Shown here one piece after another: positions 21,779 through 32,535 of a DNA stretch of 64,000 nucleotides. Where the stretch lies: the NCBI GenBank assembly GCA_034231615.1, contig CM067311.1, forward strand, positions 21,828,173 through 21,892,172. Direction: 5' to 3'. Source of the stretch: Meghimatium bilineatum (lineage: Eukaryota > Mollusca > Gastropoda > Stylommatophora > Philomycidae). Numbering within the stretch: position 1 is the first letter of the stretch; the number at the start of each line of letters is the position of its first letter. A program made the position numbers and the translations under genes. The notes beneath the pieces are model-generated. The model saw only the letters and a program-made list of their open reading frames with translations. It made no database searches and was not told where the DNA came from.

Positions 21779-22608
21779 TTAGTAGATATCCTAGTAATAT
21801 CAGTGGGAGGGCATTACATAAATAATTTGAGATATGCAGATTGTTCTGATTGCAAAAAGTGAGGAAGACCTTCAAAATTTAATTAAAATAGTAGTCACGG
21901 AAAGTAAAGAAAAAGGCCCCTTCCTAAATATCAAGAAAACAGAAGTAATGGTTATTTCAAAGAAACAAAATAACACACCTTGCACGATCAAAGTGAATGA
22001 TATAGTATTAAAACAGGTCCACCAATTCAAATATCTAGGTACAGTGGTTACAGCAGATGGAAGAAGTTCAACAGAAATAAGATGCAGAATAGGACAGGCA
22101 AAAACAACATTCAGAAAAGTGAAAAATATACAGTGTAATAAGACCTTGTCATTAGAGGTGAGAAAGAGAGTTCTGCAGTGCTATATAACCCCTATACTAA
22201 CATATGGGTGCGAGTCTTGGACAATAAACAAACTGGAAAGTGGGAAATTAGAGGCAACAGAGATGTGGTTCTACAGAAGAATGCTGAGAATACCATGGAC
22301 TGCCAGAAAAACTAATGTAGAGGTGTTGAAAGAGTTAAATGCGAAACGGACTTTAATCAACAATATAAGAAAAAGGCAATCTTCTTTTTTTTTTGTCCTC
22401 TTCATGAGACAGGCAGGTTTAGAGAACATAATCACAACAGGCAAGATTGAAGGCATCAGAGACAGAGGGCGACAACGTGAGAAAATGTTAGACAGTTTGA
22501 CAACCTGGCAAGGCAAGGAAACAACAACGACTTTGATACATAATACTGTGGACAGAGAGCTGTGGAGAGCCATGTCCGCTTACGCCACCCGGCATGGCAC
22601 CTGATGAT
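21779..22608 (+). mobile_element. LINE-C reverse transcriptase 3' part, 256-codon open frame
   Basis: Begins within RT motif C: VGGHYINNLRYAD is visible at 21806-21843, then one frameshift breaks YADD (the second Asp is lost). The open frame from 21834 reads KSEEDLQNLI, KKTEVMVISKKQ, QFKYLGTVVTADGRSS, EIRCRIGQAKTTFRKVK, LTYGCESWTINKLESGKLE, EMWFYRRMLRIPWTARKTNV, RDRGRQREKMLDSLTTWQGK and the C-terminal MSAYATRHGT. It is the longest open coding fragment in the window. A T-run at 22384-22394 replaces the expected SFFGHxMR by SSFFFVLFMR. The 3' end is TGATGATGAT followed at once by (TATC)n. Confidence 0.85.
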
Positions 22609-22930
22609 GATCTATCCATCTATCTATCTATCTATCTATCTATCTACCTACCTATCTACATGTCTGTCTGTCTGCCTGCCTATCTACCTGTCTACCTACC
22701 TATCTATCTATATTTATATTTATCTATACCTATATATATATCATATCTACTTGTCTGCGCGCCTGCATGTGTATCTGTCTGCTTGTCTTCCTGTCTGCCG
22801 GTCTGCCTGGTATATCTGCACGTCCTTCCGATTGCATACATGTCCGTTATATGTATGCATATCTATCTGTTTGCTGCCTGTGTGTTTGTCTGCCCGTCTT
22901 TGTCTGCCTGCCTACATTCTGCCTGTTATA
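22609..22930. repeat. degenerate TATC/TGTC/TGCC microsatellite
   Basis: Starts as clean (TATC)n at the LINE-C 3' end and decays into CTGTCTGTCTGCCTGCC-type sequence. The Tyr/Leu/Ser-rich frames are artefacts. Confidence 0.85.
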
Positions 22931-23480
22931 ATCTATCAATCGATACTCTTTCTACGACAAATGCAGCTTAGAAGGGGAAAAAATATGTTTCTGTTTCATC
23001 GATCTAGTTGTTATGCTAGGACGTTGTTTGAATCCATAGTTATGTTCTCTCTGATCATTGTTCTATGAAGAGTTCGCTTATCTTTTTTTTATATCTATTT
23101 AGTCATTGCTCTTAGGTGCCTTCCTCTGCTTGCTGTTGTAATTATCATTCCTTGTAATTCAATGGCTGGTCTATTGCAATCTGATATTTCTTATTGTGGA
23201 ATAGTCATTATGATTTTTCATGTTTCTTATTGACTTAAAGATCTCACAAAGTGTAGATGATTGATTTAATTGTACTCGGGTCTCCCCATATGTACTTCGG
23301 TCCTCTCAACGAAGTGGCACACTACCTACCAAAATTACTGTCCATTGCAGGTAGCACCGTAGCTATAATAAATAATCTCAATGGATATCCAATAAAATAC
23401 ATTTGTAAACCAGAAGACATGATGCAGGATCGAACCCCACGACCTTCCTGCACATTTTTAAATAGTCTAATCATTAATAC
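22931..23480. other. mostly unrecognised; tRNA-like B box on minus strand at 23425-23460
   Basis: The reverse complement holds GTGGGGTTCGATCCTGC, a perfect Pol III B-box (GGTTCGATCC). No A-box is found at the right distance because LINE-C2 begins near 23490. This is a probable truncated tRNA-SINE. Confidence 0.35.
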
Positions 23481-23489
23481 ATCTAAGCC

Positions 23490-23670
23490 ATTACAAACTA
23501 ACTAAAAAGGCTTCATATATTCTATATTAATTTATGGCTTAGATACATGGATAATGAACAAACAACTAGCAGCCAGAATTGGTGTTTTGAAATGTGGAAA
23601 TATAGAAGAATATGGAGAACTCCGTGCAAAGAAAATAAAACGAAAAAAGTGGTTATGACAACACTGCATA
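23490..23670 (+). mobile_element. LINE-C2 fragment
   Basis: The plus strand reads GFIYSILIYGLDTWIMNKQL, then in the next frame FEMWKYRRIWRTPCKENKTK. This matches YIYSILMYGSETWTLNKQLE..FEMWVYR of the copy at 29130-30105. About 60 codons remain, with one frameshift. Confidence 0.65.
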
Positions 23671-23699
23671 TCTTTTTCTTTAAATGTAATCAGTGTCAG

Positions 23700-24555
23700 A
23701 TATCATTGCTGCAATTTTTACCTTCAGACGTTTACACATGTCAGGAATGACATGTTCAGCAAAATACTTTCTTGAAGGCAATTCATACCTTTATGCATCA
23801 ACTCTCTGAAACCTGGTCGTTCCACTACTTGAAAAGGCTCCATATCTATGGCTATCATTCGGGCCACGGCAGCGTGAATGCGTTTAGCATTGGGACTGTT
23901 GATATCACACATTTTGATCTGGCTCCATGCCTGCACAATTGACCGCTGGGTACTGCTGCTTGCTTTGTGCAAACACGGTCCCAGATTCATCATAGATGTG
24001 GTCGCAAATACACTGGCCTCCAGTGATGCTTTCTTTTCCATCATTTCGTCATAGCTTTTCTTGTGCATCGATCGTAAATGGGTCTGAATTGATGATGTTG
24101 AGAAGTCTTTGGAGCGTTCTGATCGTCCACGAGATAACTGTTTGTCACACAACTTACATATTACTTTCGCTGAATATTCGTCTTTAACCTTGAAGTAATC
24201 CCAAACGGCGCTGTATGACTTAGATTTTGATGCCATTTTATTTTATCGGCAAGACCAAAGAAATTTACGAAAAAACGAAATATTCAAGTCCCACAAACTC
24301 ATAAAGTAATGCACCATTAAAATTGAAAATGAATGTTTATTTCTTTAAATTCTTATTTACATCAGCGAGAAATAGTAAACCGGAAGTGCTACTGTGCTTG
24401 ACCTCATGAAACATGTACAGAAAATTCACGTGACTAGGCAACATAAATCTGGTCTAAATCCGGCAAAATTGGACCGGGGCCGGAGCCGAAGCCGGATTTG
24501 TAAAAATTGCCGGATTCCGGATTTGCCGGAGCCGTAATCCGGTACACCTCTATAC
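23700..24555 (-). mobile_element. hAT transposon fragment, BED-finger transposase N-terminus (170 codons)
   Basis: The minus strand from 24236 encodes SYSAVWDYFKVKDEYSAKV, ICKLCDKQLSRG, then HLRSMHKKSYDEM, and further on AVARMIAIDMEPFQVVERPG and FRELMH. C-x-x-C ... H-x-x-x-x-H is a BED zinc finger, intact here. DMEPFQVVE..GFRELM is the start of the hAT catalytic core (the usual form is D..PF..VE..GF..L). The frame is open from the start codon through 170 residues. The 5' terminal region extends to GAGGTGTACCGGATTACGG (reverse complement, near 24535-24553), resembling a hAT terminal repeat with CCGGA-rich sub-terminal repeats. The remainder, including the catalytic Asp/Glu region, is lost against LINE-C2. 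Confidence 0.8.
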
Positions 24556-24839
24556 TGAGCGCATATCCGACTTCCTCGACAGTAGTTTTCAAACCTTAAT
24601 GCCTTCATTCTTACAAGACACCAAGCACGCTTTAACCATTATTTTTCGTCTGTCCAGTTGTATATTCTGACCGCACTTATCGACTGTTCTTGCTTGATAT
24701 TTGTTCTTTTATACTTCTATAACCCATGTTGATGGTTTAGGCTCTGCAGTTCTTGCTTGATAAGAGTCCCCATCCCTCTGCATTCACTACCGCTCTTATC
24801 CGCTTGGTGAACTGGTGTTCACATTCACCTCTTTTGAAT

Positions 24840-25015
24840 TCTTCTTCTTCTTCTTCAGCGTTCATTCTCAAACTCCCACTGGATATCTCTTGTAACAGGA
24901 CAATGGTCCTACAAGATTTCCAGTTGGATGTAGTCCAGAGAATGGAAATGCGTTGTGTTGCCGTTATATTTGCGCCAATGTCCCAACACATCCGTCTTCG
25001 GAGGGCTTTTTAATT
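24840..25015 (-). mobile_element. SINE-S subfamily b copy
   Basis: Reverse complement shows CCAATACGGATG-type start, GGAAATCTTGTAGGACCATT, GTCCTGTTACAAGAGATATC, GAGTTTGAGAATGAACGCTG and (GAA)n. The extra AGTAGGACCATTGTCC block defines subfamily b, shared with 42055, 42545 and 43400. Confidence 0.7.
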
Positions 25016-25019
25016 CGAT

Positions 25020-25655
25020 GGGTACTTTTTCGATCAGATCAGTGCGTTGTTATGGACACCAAGCGTATATTACCAAAATAAGTGGATAGATTACGTCTAC
25101 TTCGGATGAGTAGCTTCGCAGTGGGCCCATGGATACTGAAATCAGTTTTATCTATATGAGTAACGGGTAACGTTGTAGTAGTTGGGTAACGGCGATAGGC
25201 GAGTTGGGCTGGGTCCTGTGTTGTTGCTGTGTCCCCACTAACAAGGATTCAATGTCAACCCTCTACGTTGTCCAGAGTCCGAGTCTCAACAGTATTTCGG
25301 TCAGAATTTTGAAAAATATTCTCCCCAACATTTGTTCAATGCTTGTCCTATGTGCAATGGGGAGCTGTATTCAAAGCTGTCTTTCAAACCCAGGGTTACA
25401 TGTTCGAGTTGGCGTCTCCAATACCCGAGTCATGACTCCTACTTTGACTGGAGTCTGTTGTGGTGGGACGTGTGTAGTCTATGTGTTCTCGAGCATGAAC
25501 AGCACTTCCGCCAGTTGGTTGTTAGCTGCACAATTGTGATTCCGTTGCCATAATATCGATTCACAAATACAAAGCTACCTTCTAGCACGATTTTCATTTT
25601 CCAGATTCAATGTACTCATAGGGTCACCATGTTTTAGCAGGATTTTACCCATATC
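25020..25655. other. unclassified, partly GC-richer sequence
   Basis: Contains CATGTTCGAGTTGGC, weakly B-box-like, near 25400. No protein family is recognised in the 111-codon plus frame. Confidence 0.35.
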
Positions 25656-25659
25656 GGAC

Positions 25660-25985
25660 ATTGGCCGCTCCTCCAATGTTTCTGCATTTTCTGCTGTACG
25701 AGACAGTGCACAGATGCCTTTTGTCACTGTTTGCCGACAGTGCTACTGTGTGTGTTGGCGTAGAGGTCTCGGAGATATTGCTTGTCTCTTTGCAGGCAAT
25801 TCTCATTTCGTTTACAGCGTCCACATCCACGGACACGAGCCTAAAAGTGTTAGCCAGAAAGGCAGCAATAGCAGCTGTCTTTCTGTTTCCACCAGTGTGC
25901 ATAAGAAGAAAGTACTTTTAGGATCTTGGTTATCTGCTAACCCTGGGTCCGTCACGAGCAATGCAGTACCCTTGGCATCCATTAT
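25660..25985. repeat. family D repeat, copy 1
   Basis: Homologous to 62625-62940 throughout: GGCCGCTCCTCCAATGTT, TGTGTGTTGGC, TCGGAGATATTGCTTGTCTC, ACACGAGCC, TAGCCAGAA, TTTCTGTTTCCACCAGTGTG and GGATCTTGGTTATCTGCTAACC. Both copies have an overlapping open stretch on the minus strand (85 and 108 codons), but in different frames, so coding is not supported. Confidence 0.6.
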
Positions 25986-26244
25986 TTATTATAATAGTAT
26001 ATAGGATTTAAGCAGCCAGATATATCTATATGATATTACATAGGAATTTTGCAGCCAGGTGTAGCAATATGATATTACATAGAAATTTAGCAGACAGATA
26101 TGGCTATTTGATATTATATTGGCATTAAGCAGCCATATATGGCTATATGGTATTACATGGGGATTAAACTGCAAGATGTAGAAATATTTATTGGTGTTTT
26201 TTATTTTTTTTTTTATTTTTCCGTTTTTTCTCACACGGCTTCAA

Positions 26245-26480
26245 ATTAGCAGGATGCTGTCCAGAGAACGGAATGTGCTGTGTCCGGTTTACGGCTTAGT
26301 TGCGATATCTACGTCTTTCGGTATGACAAATCTGGCTTAAACATGGCTTCTTTGTTATATTTTATTCTCCATAGGATGAGATAGCCAACTTTACGCGCAA
26401 GTTTTACTCCTTAGTCGCCACTTACGACATGCATGACAGGTAACAGCGTCGTTATTCTGTGCTCTTGGGTAGATCCTGCA
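26245..26480 (-). mobile_element. SINE-S copy
   Basis: Reverse complement carries AGTGGCGACTAAGGAGTAAA, a remnant of the GTCAGTGACC region, CCGAAAGACGTAGATATCGC, CTAAGCCGTAAACCGGACAC, CATTCCGTTCTCTGGACAGC and GCTAATTTGAAG. The (GAA)n end is lost. Confidence 0.65.
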
Positions 26481-26559
26481 CTAAACAGAGCTAGCTACAT
26501 GGAGACTGCAATTTATTTTTTTAAATCGCTGCATAGTGTGAAAAAAAGGAGAAATGCAG

Positions 26560-26760
26560 CAACTCAATAGCGGAAACTTGCTTGAAAGTAAAGGGCATCT
26601 CAAACACCATCGAAAGTGATCATTACACCTCCAAACTGTCCAATGACCTCGTGGACCACCATAGGGCTTATTAGTCATCTACGAACTCATAAACAATGCC
26701 AAAACCTCTAACTGAATGTCATAAAGTGTATGCAATAAATGGTCATCATCACTTGTGATG
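26560..26760 (+). mobile_element. LINE-B 3' end remnant (C-terminal finger)
   Basis: The plus strand reads PPNCPMTSWTTIGLISHLRTHKQ. IGLISHLRTH is the His-containing half of the C2H2 finger that ends LINE-B proteins; the Cys-x-x-Cys half is degraded. It is followed by ATGGTCATCATCAC, like other LINE-B tails. Confidence 0.5.
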
Positions 26761-26764
26761 AACG

Positions 26765-28125
26765 AACAACAAGCATTCTTTGTTCCCTTTCTAGCGACGT
26801 CAACACGATCTATAAGTGTTTCTTTTTATTTACATAAATTTAATTTAGTGGACTAAAGCAACGCGATGTCGAAACATTTTAGTAAAAGTCTCATTTACTA
26901 AATATCCTTCCTCTGCAATTTTGTTTTCTAAATAATATCACACTGTAGCCACTATGTAAGATTCTGTAATTCAGACTACCAATAGTTCTGTTTCTAAAGT
27001 GTAGAGCTTTTGTCTGGATATCATTTACCTGAAAGCCTATTTGTTACCAAATGGAAACTCAGTGCAACCTGGATCTGGAATAAGTCATTTTCAAGATCGA
27101 AATGTTCTAGAAGTTTGACATCTTTCCAATTATGTACTTTATGAACATAAAGAACATAGCTGTTAATCGCTGACTTAAAAAGTTTAAATATTATACTTTT
27201 TTGTAAACTAACCAATACAAATATGAGGATTTTATATTTTGTGTTCATATATTTTGTTCATATATTTATATTTTGTGTGCATTAAAACTATTCATAATAA
27301 TAAACATTAACGAAAACTCAACCGCTAATTTTGAAGCTTGCTAATGAGTTAAAATTTCATTAATTGCATTAACAATATCGCAATTAAAAATTATATTATA
27401 CTTAAAAATAATTTTCGATATATCTTATGTACTCTATTAATAGCATTTTTAATGTATCAGAGTTGATGGTCACCTTGCTTCTGTGATGATGATAATGTTC
27501 ATTATCTAATCCCTTTAGCAGTTAGCTCTTGACAGCACATGAGCCTTTATGACAAAAGCAAAGTTCTACTTCAATTTAGTATCAGAGATGACACCTGAAA
27601 TTGTATAAGGTTTTCTGACTCAAAGGTCGGGTTTTGTTGAAAAAAAGGGAGGGGAGTTATTAGATGTTATGGATGCATATTTAGTCGCCAAAGGTAGACA
27701 TGCTAGTGTGCCAGTATCCCAGGATCATCACGATATGCCAATATCATAGCATGACTCCCTGGACCGACCAATCCATCATTCTTTTGCTAGATATTTCGAC
27801 CTATCTGAAGTGATAGTAAATCTAGTATTCCCGCCACAATAAGACAGCTGGTCACATTGCTTCTAATAAATGGGATCGCGGCTCGAAAGCATTGGGAACT
27901 TCTGACGTAGATAATTAATTCTTGAACGCCCTCATAAATGGAATATATTGAAAACTTCCGCATGAATATATATTTATAGTATCCATGATAAAAAAAAATA
28001 TGTTAAAAATCATTGGTAAATGCTTTTCTTCTACTAGCATTGAGATATTATAGCCATCAAACAGGGTATGACTATCAGCCTCAATAACATGCAACAACTA
28101 CACACAGCCTGATTTTAAATTACGT
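26765..28125. other. no recognisable feature
   Basis: Strongly AT-rich 27000-27480; the rest is unique-looking. No domain, tandem repeat or shared family was seen on either strand. Confidence 0.45.
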
Positions 28126-28129
28126 CAAA

Positions 28130-28420
28130 CATTTGGGAGGGGTTGAGGTTCTGAAAAAGAGGGGGTGGGGGAGTAGTTAACAAAAGTAGACATTAGCAAT
28201 ACTAGTTGTATGCACCCTTTAAATTGTTTGAATTTGAAACACTTTTTGTAATGAGAAAGTTATGTAGATTTTTCGTACTTTCTTTGTCTGTTTATATTAC
28301 GATTTGAAGGCGGTTTGGGGACATATTGTTTTACATATTTTAGCAAAAGGGGGGGGCGGGAATGTACAGAATTCTTAACATTTGTTGACCGGGGAGGGAT
28401 GATCACAGACAATTGTTGAA
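28130..28420. repeat. G-tract dispersed repeat, copy 2
   Basis: Two blocks with GAGGGGGTGGGGGAG and AAAAGGGGGGGGCGGG, plus AATTCTTAACATTTGTTGAC as in the other copies. Confidence 0.5.
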
Positions 28421-28424
28421 CAGT

Positions 28425-29125
28425 CTCTCAAAGCAGAATTACTTCTCTCAAACAGGAGAGCGCTTGTTTCTGCCATGTGTGGCACCGTGTAGTGGAAACT
28501 GAACCAATCTAGATAGATAAGTATATGTGTGTACCAAGATATGATTGTTAAAATCTGTCAGAATGCCAGATGATGTCAGACTACCACAAGATTTTGGAAA
28601 ATCAATACAACCGAAGACAAATATTCTCTCCCTCGCTTGTCTGCAAACAAGTTTCATCCGTGTTCCCGTTTCCTACAAACATGTTCGGTCCGTGTTCACG
28701 TTTCCTACAAACGAATTTCAATTCTTTTTGCTCTCATTCGATTTAAAGAGCTATCAAATTGTTTTCTGTTTGTGGATGATCGGGAATATTATATGGGGGG
28801 GGGGGGGGGGGGGAGTTGCGTCTACTGGTAGTGTTTGCAAAAATTAGCAGTAGTGGATGGTAGTAATAGTAGAAGTAATTGTCGAATTCTTTACCTATTT
28901 AAGACAAACACAGAACTAGACATATATAGTAGAGCTATTTACTGTATGTTAAGGCAAACACAGAATAAAGAATGTATGGATATAAAGTAACTGTTTTTCA
29001 GTAAAGGCAGCAAGCTGATGCAATGCTCCTTGACTTTTGTGATGGTGTGTAGTTAGTACAAAATAAAGGAACCAGAGAAGCTATACTGCTATACTGAGTA
29101 TACTAATGATAGATAAATATTTAGA
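28425..29125. other. unrecognised, with a 19-base G run
   Basis: A pure G run lies at about 28796-28814. CAAACACAGAA(C/T)(T/A)A boxes repeat at 28906 and 28957. No gene is seen. Confidence 0.45.
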
Positions 29126-29129
29126 AGTT

Positions 29130-30105
29130 CAAACAAGTATCTATATTTGTTTCATAGACTACAGCTAGGCCTTGACAGAGTCCAACATGAAAAATTAATC
29201 AAATGTCTTCAAGAAATAGGCATAGATGGAAAAGACATCAGGCTGATTAGAAATATATATTGGGAACAGACTGCATCAATAAGGTGTGAAAACAGTTACT
29301 CTCCATACATAGAAATAAGAAGAGGGGTAAGACAAGGATGCATTTTATCACCAAGCCTATTTAATATCTACACAGAGAATATCTTTAAAAATATAGAAGA
29401 AACACCAGGACTCAAGATCAATGGGAAAATAATAAACAACATTAGATATGCAGATGATACTGTTCTTTTAGCAGAAAGTGAACATGAACTACAAAGACTA
29501 ATAGATCAAGTCAAGTAATGAATATGGACTGGATATAAACATCCAAAAAACAAAAACTATGATAATCAGCAAAGACGCAGAAGGACAAGAGCTAAACATA
29601 ATCTTACATGGAGAGAATCTTACATATCTAAACAAATTACAAACAAGTTAAAAATTAGAATGATAAAATGCTACATCTATTCTATATTAATGTATGGCTC
29701 AGAAACATGGACACTAAATAAACAATTAGAAGACAAAATTGACGCCTTTGAGATGTGGGTGTATAGAATAATAGGACGAACATCATGGAAAGAGAAGAAA
29801 ACAAATAAAGAGGTGCTAAAAACACTTAATATTAAAAAAGAACTACTAAGAGAAATAAAGATCAGGCAAATAAAATACTTTGGACACATTAAAAGACATG
29901 TCACCTTGCTGAAAACCTTACTTGAGGGTAAAGTCAAAGGGAAGCGAGGAAGAGGTAGGCAGAGATACAAGTGGGAGAGTAACATCACACGATGGACAGG
30001 TTATAGTCTAGCAGAGTGCACCACCAATACAAGAGACGGGATGTTGGAGATCTGTTGCAGCCAAACTTCGTTGCGGAGTCGGCAATTCATGATGATGATG
30101 TAGTT
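29130..30105 (+). mobile_element. LINE-C2 reverse transcriptase fragment with intact YADD
   Basis: The plus strand starts in RT motif A (CFIDYS at 29148-29165, then a frameshift) and continues LDRVQHEKLI, GRDIRLIRNIYWEQTA-type text, RGVRQGCILSPSLFNIYTEN, NNIRYADDTVLLAESEHELQ, a broken segment 29520-29660, YIYSILMYGSETWTLNKQLE, FEMWVYRIIGRTSWKEKKTN, KYFGHIKRH and GKRGRGRQRYKW. RT motifs A, B (RQGC) and C (YADD, 29457-29468) are all visible. The YLGS segment is deleted in 29590-29650. The 3' end is ATGATGATGATG. Relatively young, but broken by a frameshift and a deletion. Confidence 0.85.
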
Positions 30106-30109
30106 AGTG

Positions 30110-30650
30110 ACCAGAAGACGACAATCGGTGGCTTATAATAAATATTTGTACTAGAAGAAAAAAGAAGCTAGAAAAAAAGAAATGGCAGAGGGGAGTGCTC
30201 GTGAACTATTCGGTTTCAACACATTAGCAGCGCTTGACGTCGCTAAACCATAATGACCACACTAAGGTCGCATAGCGTCAAACGAAAATGGACTATCACT
30301 ACAAAGTCTGTTCTCTTAAACATTCCCACACTTTCAAGGACATCATCGATCGCGCATTTGCAGACGTGTGAGAATCTGTCATGTTTGATCCTACCAACAA
30401 ACTCTTCGACTATTTTTTTTTTTACTTTTGCAGCGCTCTTTATTTAAGCTAAACCCCACATCGCCCCCAAGAAATGTGTACCTAGACGTAGCGATCTCCG
30501 ATACACACCAACACGAAAACCTCGTCTACAAGCATGAGAAATGTACGTGTTTCTTTGATAAGATGATTATCGTCGCAGCACGACAGCCAAGTCATTTGTG
30601 TTCGATTGTGTCTTTACACTGCGGAGATGCCACAAAGTACGTGAACACTT
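30110..30650. other. no recognisable feature
   Basis: Unique-looking sequence; no domain recognised. A 10-base G run near 30660 marks another partial G-tract repeat. Confidence 0.45.
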
Positions 30651-30754
30651 GTGGAAGGAGGGGGGGGGGTTGAAGAAGTTTGACAGTTGTTGACAAGTGG
30701 GAGGGACGGCAATTTTACAAAAGTTGATGTCAACATGTTTTTTGTACACTAATT

Positions 30755-31020
30755 CTTCTTCAGCGTTTATTGTCACACTCCTGCAAATTAACAGAATGTA
30801 GTCCAGAGAACGTAATGTGTTGTGCCATGGTTTACAACTTTGCTGCGATATCAGTGACCTAACACATCAGACTTATATACGACAAATACTGTATATCATG
30901 TTGACCTCTTATGGGATGGAACATCCAATTCCATCCACGAAGTCTCCTTAGTCGCCCCTTACAACATGTCTGGATGGTAATAGTGTCGCTATTCTTTGCT
31001 TCCTTTTTGGGGTATCGGCA
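30755..31020 (-). mobile_element. SINE-S copy
   Basis: A near full-length reverse-strand copy: (GAA)n end at 30757-30770, GAGTGTGACAATAAACGCTG, CATTACGTTCTCTGGACTAC, CCATGGCACAACACATTACG, GGGGCGACTAAGGAGACTTC and AGCAAAGAATAGCGACACTA are all visible as reverse complements. Confidence 0.75.
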
Positions 31021-31079
31021 GCGCAGTCACGATAGAGCAATTAAATTCTTTGAAATTTAAACATTGTTCTAAAAATCGA

Positions 31080-31306
31080 AGATAGGAATTTATTGTTTTC
31101 TTCGCAATTTGCAAAAACATTTTAGGGGTGGGGGGGGGGGTTTAAAAATTGCAACATAATTAAGCAAAGAGGGGGGGGAGAGTCTCTTAATTATTGACAG
31201 TCGTTAACAAAAAAAAGAAAGGGGAAGGTGTTGGGAAAATCTACATAATACATAACTGTTGTTTAATATACTGACGTATTGTTTATAAGTCAAAAACACT
31301 ATAATA

Positions 31307-31390
<84 letters not shown>

Positions 31391-31560
31391 GAAAATATTG
31401 TTTCCGTAATTTATGGACATCCCCCAAGCAATCTCATCAACAGTACACAAACACTTTAGCATCGGCGTGTTCCACGATGTCATGTCTTTTATGAACGGTC
31501 AGTGCGTTCTTTAACGTGTGCTTGTTTTACGCGGAACCTCCAAGTGTATCATTCCTCTCC
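31080..31560. repeat. G-tract dispersed repeat, copy 3, split by (TA)n
   Basis: G runs at 31125-31140 and 31170-31178, then TTAATTATTGACAGTCG. After a (TA)39 tract at 31310-31387 come TTTCCGTAATTTATGGACA and TTTTACGCGGAACCTCCAAG. The last box also appears at 43915 as TTTTACACGGGACCTCTGAA, showing the family is at least 450 bp long. Confidence 0.5.
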
Positions 31561-31611
31561 GATGGGCCTATGTAATTGAACCCATCTACTTACCGCTATA
31601 GGTTATCGCTA

Positions 31612-31695
31612 GAGGCTGAGACTTTCCTCGCGTCTGAAATTCTTCAGTTCGAAACCATGTGAGATGGTTCAATAAAGTGTCAAAGTCTCAGCCTT
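31612..31695. repeat. short inverted repeat (13-bp arms)
   Basis: GAGGCTGAGACTTT and AAAGTCTCAGCCTT are inverted across 56 bp. The size suggests a tiny MITE or hairpin, but I see no target duplication. Confidence 0.4.
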
Positions 31696-31988
31696 AATGC
31701 CAGGTAGACACAATTTAAGAAAGTAAGTTCTTATATAACGCCGCTCTGACGAAGGAGGGAAAAACTGGAAATGACACTGACTGATATTTGTTCTGAGACT
31801 TTATTTTATTACAACGTAATACCACATCTCCCTCTAACTTTTTGTCTCTTTTGTGTGTGTCTTTTGTTACGGCATTACACTGTTCATGGATGTGTGTGTT
31901 TATTTGGTTTTTTGTGCGAACCTCTAATTGTAGCTCCCCTGATCTCGCACGGCATAACTACTCAGCCAAAATTAGTCACCCTTTATGA

Positions 31989-32132
31989 CAGGGGTTCTCA
32001 AACTTTTACAACAGCGAGCACCATCCACATATAACCGTTAGTGCTAGCAAGCACTCTTTAATTCGTATGGTGTCAGCGCATGTCCTTAGGAGAGCAGAAA
32101 TGTGATCACGAGCATCAGGTTGAGACCGCCTG
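31989..32132. mobile_element. complete small hAT-type MITE with target duplication
   Basis: 144 bp bounded by CAGGGGTTCTCAAAC and, inverted, CAGGCGGTCTCAACC, which are the CAG-initiated terminal repeats typical of hAT elements. It is flanked by 8-bp CTTTATGA (31981-31988) and TTTTATGA (32133-32140), seven of eight identical. It has no coding capacity and would have been moved in trans. Confidence 0.75.
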
Positions 32133-32213
32133 TTTTATGAGATCATGACTTTACTTCTCGTTTCTATTTTAGCGCCAGTTGAGGGATTTCTTGAAAAGGC
32201 TCTGGTTTATGAA

Positions 32214-32520
32214 GTGCTATGTTATGTTATGTTCCTCCAGGGCCATAGGCGGCGCATAGGGCAGAAACCATCGCTTTCCATTTCTGGCTTTGTGTTGCCA
32301 GGTCTTTCAATTGTTGCGTGTTGTTTAGGTTCATTGACATGCCTTCTCTATTAATGGTTCTTTAGAGTTTAAACTCTATTAGAGTTTCTCTAGATCTCCC
32401 TCTTCTTCTTACTCCAGGTGGCACCCAATATATTGACTGTTGGTGAATTCTTAGGCTGTTCATTCTGAGAACATGGCCGATGTAAGTCCAACGTATGCAG
32501 TGTAGCGTATTGTTATTTTC
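32214..32520 (-). mobile_element. LINE-A relative, 3' end with (AACAT)n tail
   Basis: The minus strand reads AYVGLTSAMFSE or, in the neighbouring frame, YIGHVLRMNSLRIH-type text, RRRGRSRETLIEF, RTINREGMSMNLNNTQQLKD, KWKAMVSALCAAYG and PGGT then a stop. This follows the LINE-A C-terminal pattern (GHVLRM, KRGRPKTT, LA..R..W..M.SALC...GT). The 3' end is three AACAT units (32216-32230 reverse complement). Confidence 0.65.
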
Positions 32521-32535
32521 GCTGTCTCTGTGTCC

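Noticed and set aside
25645..25902. possible small gene on minus strand (85 codons)
   Set aside because: It lies inside the family D repeat; in the second copy the open stretch is in another frame, so coding is not conserved.
28545..28847. 100-codon plus-strand frame ending in poly-Gly
   Set aside because: It runs into a 19-base G run, has no recognisable domain and no conserved start context.
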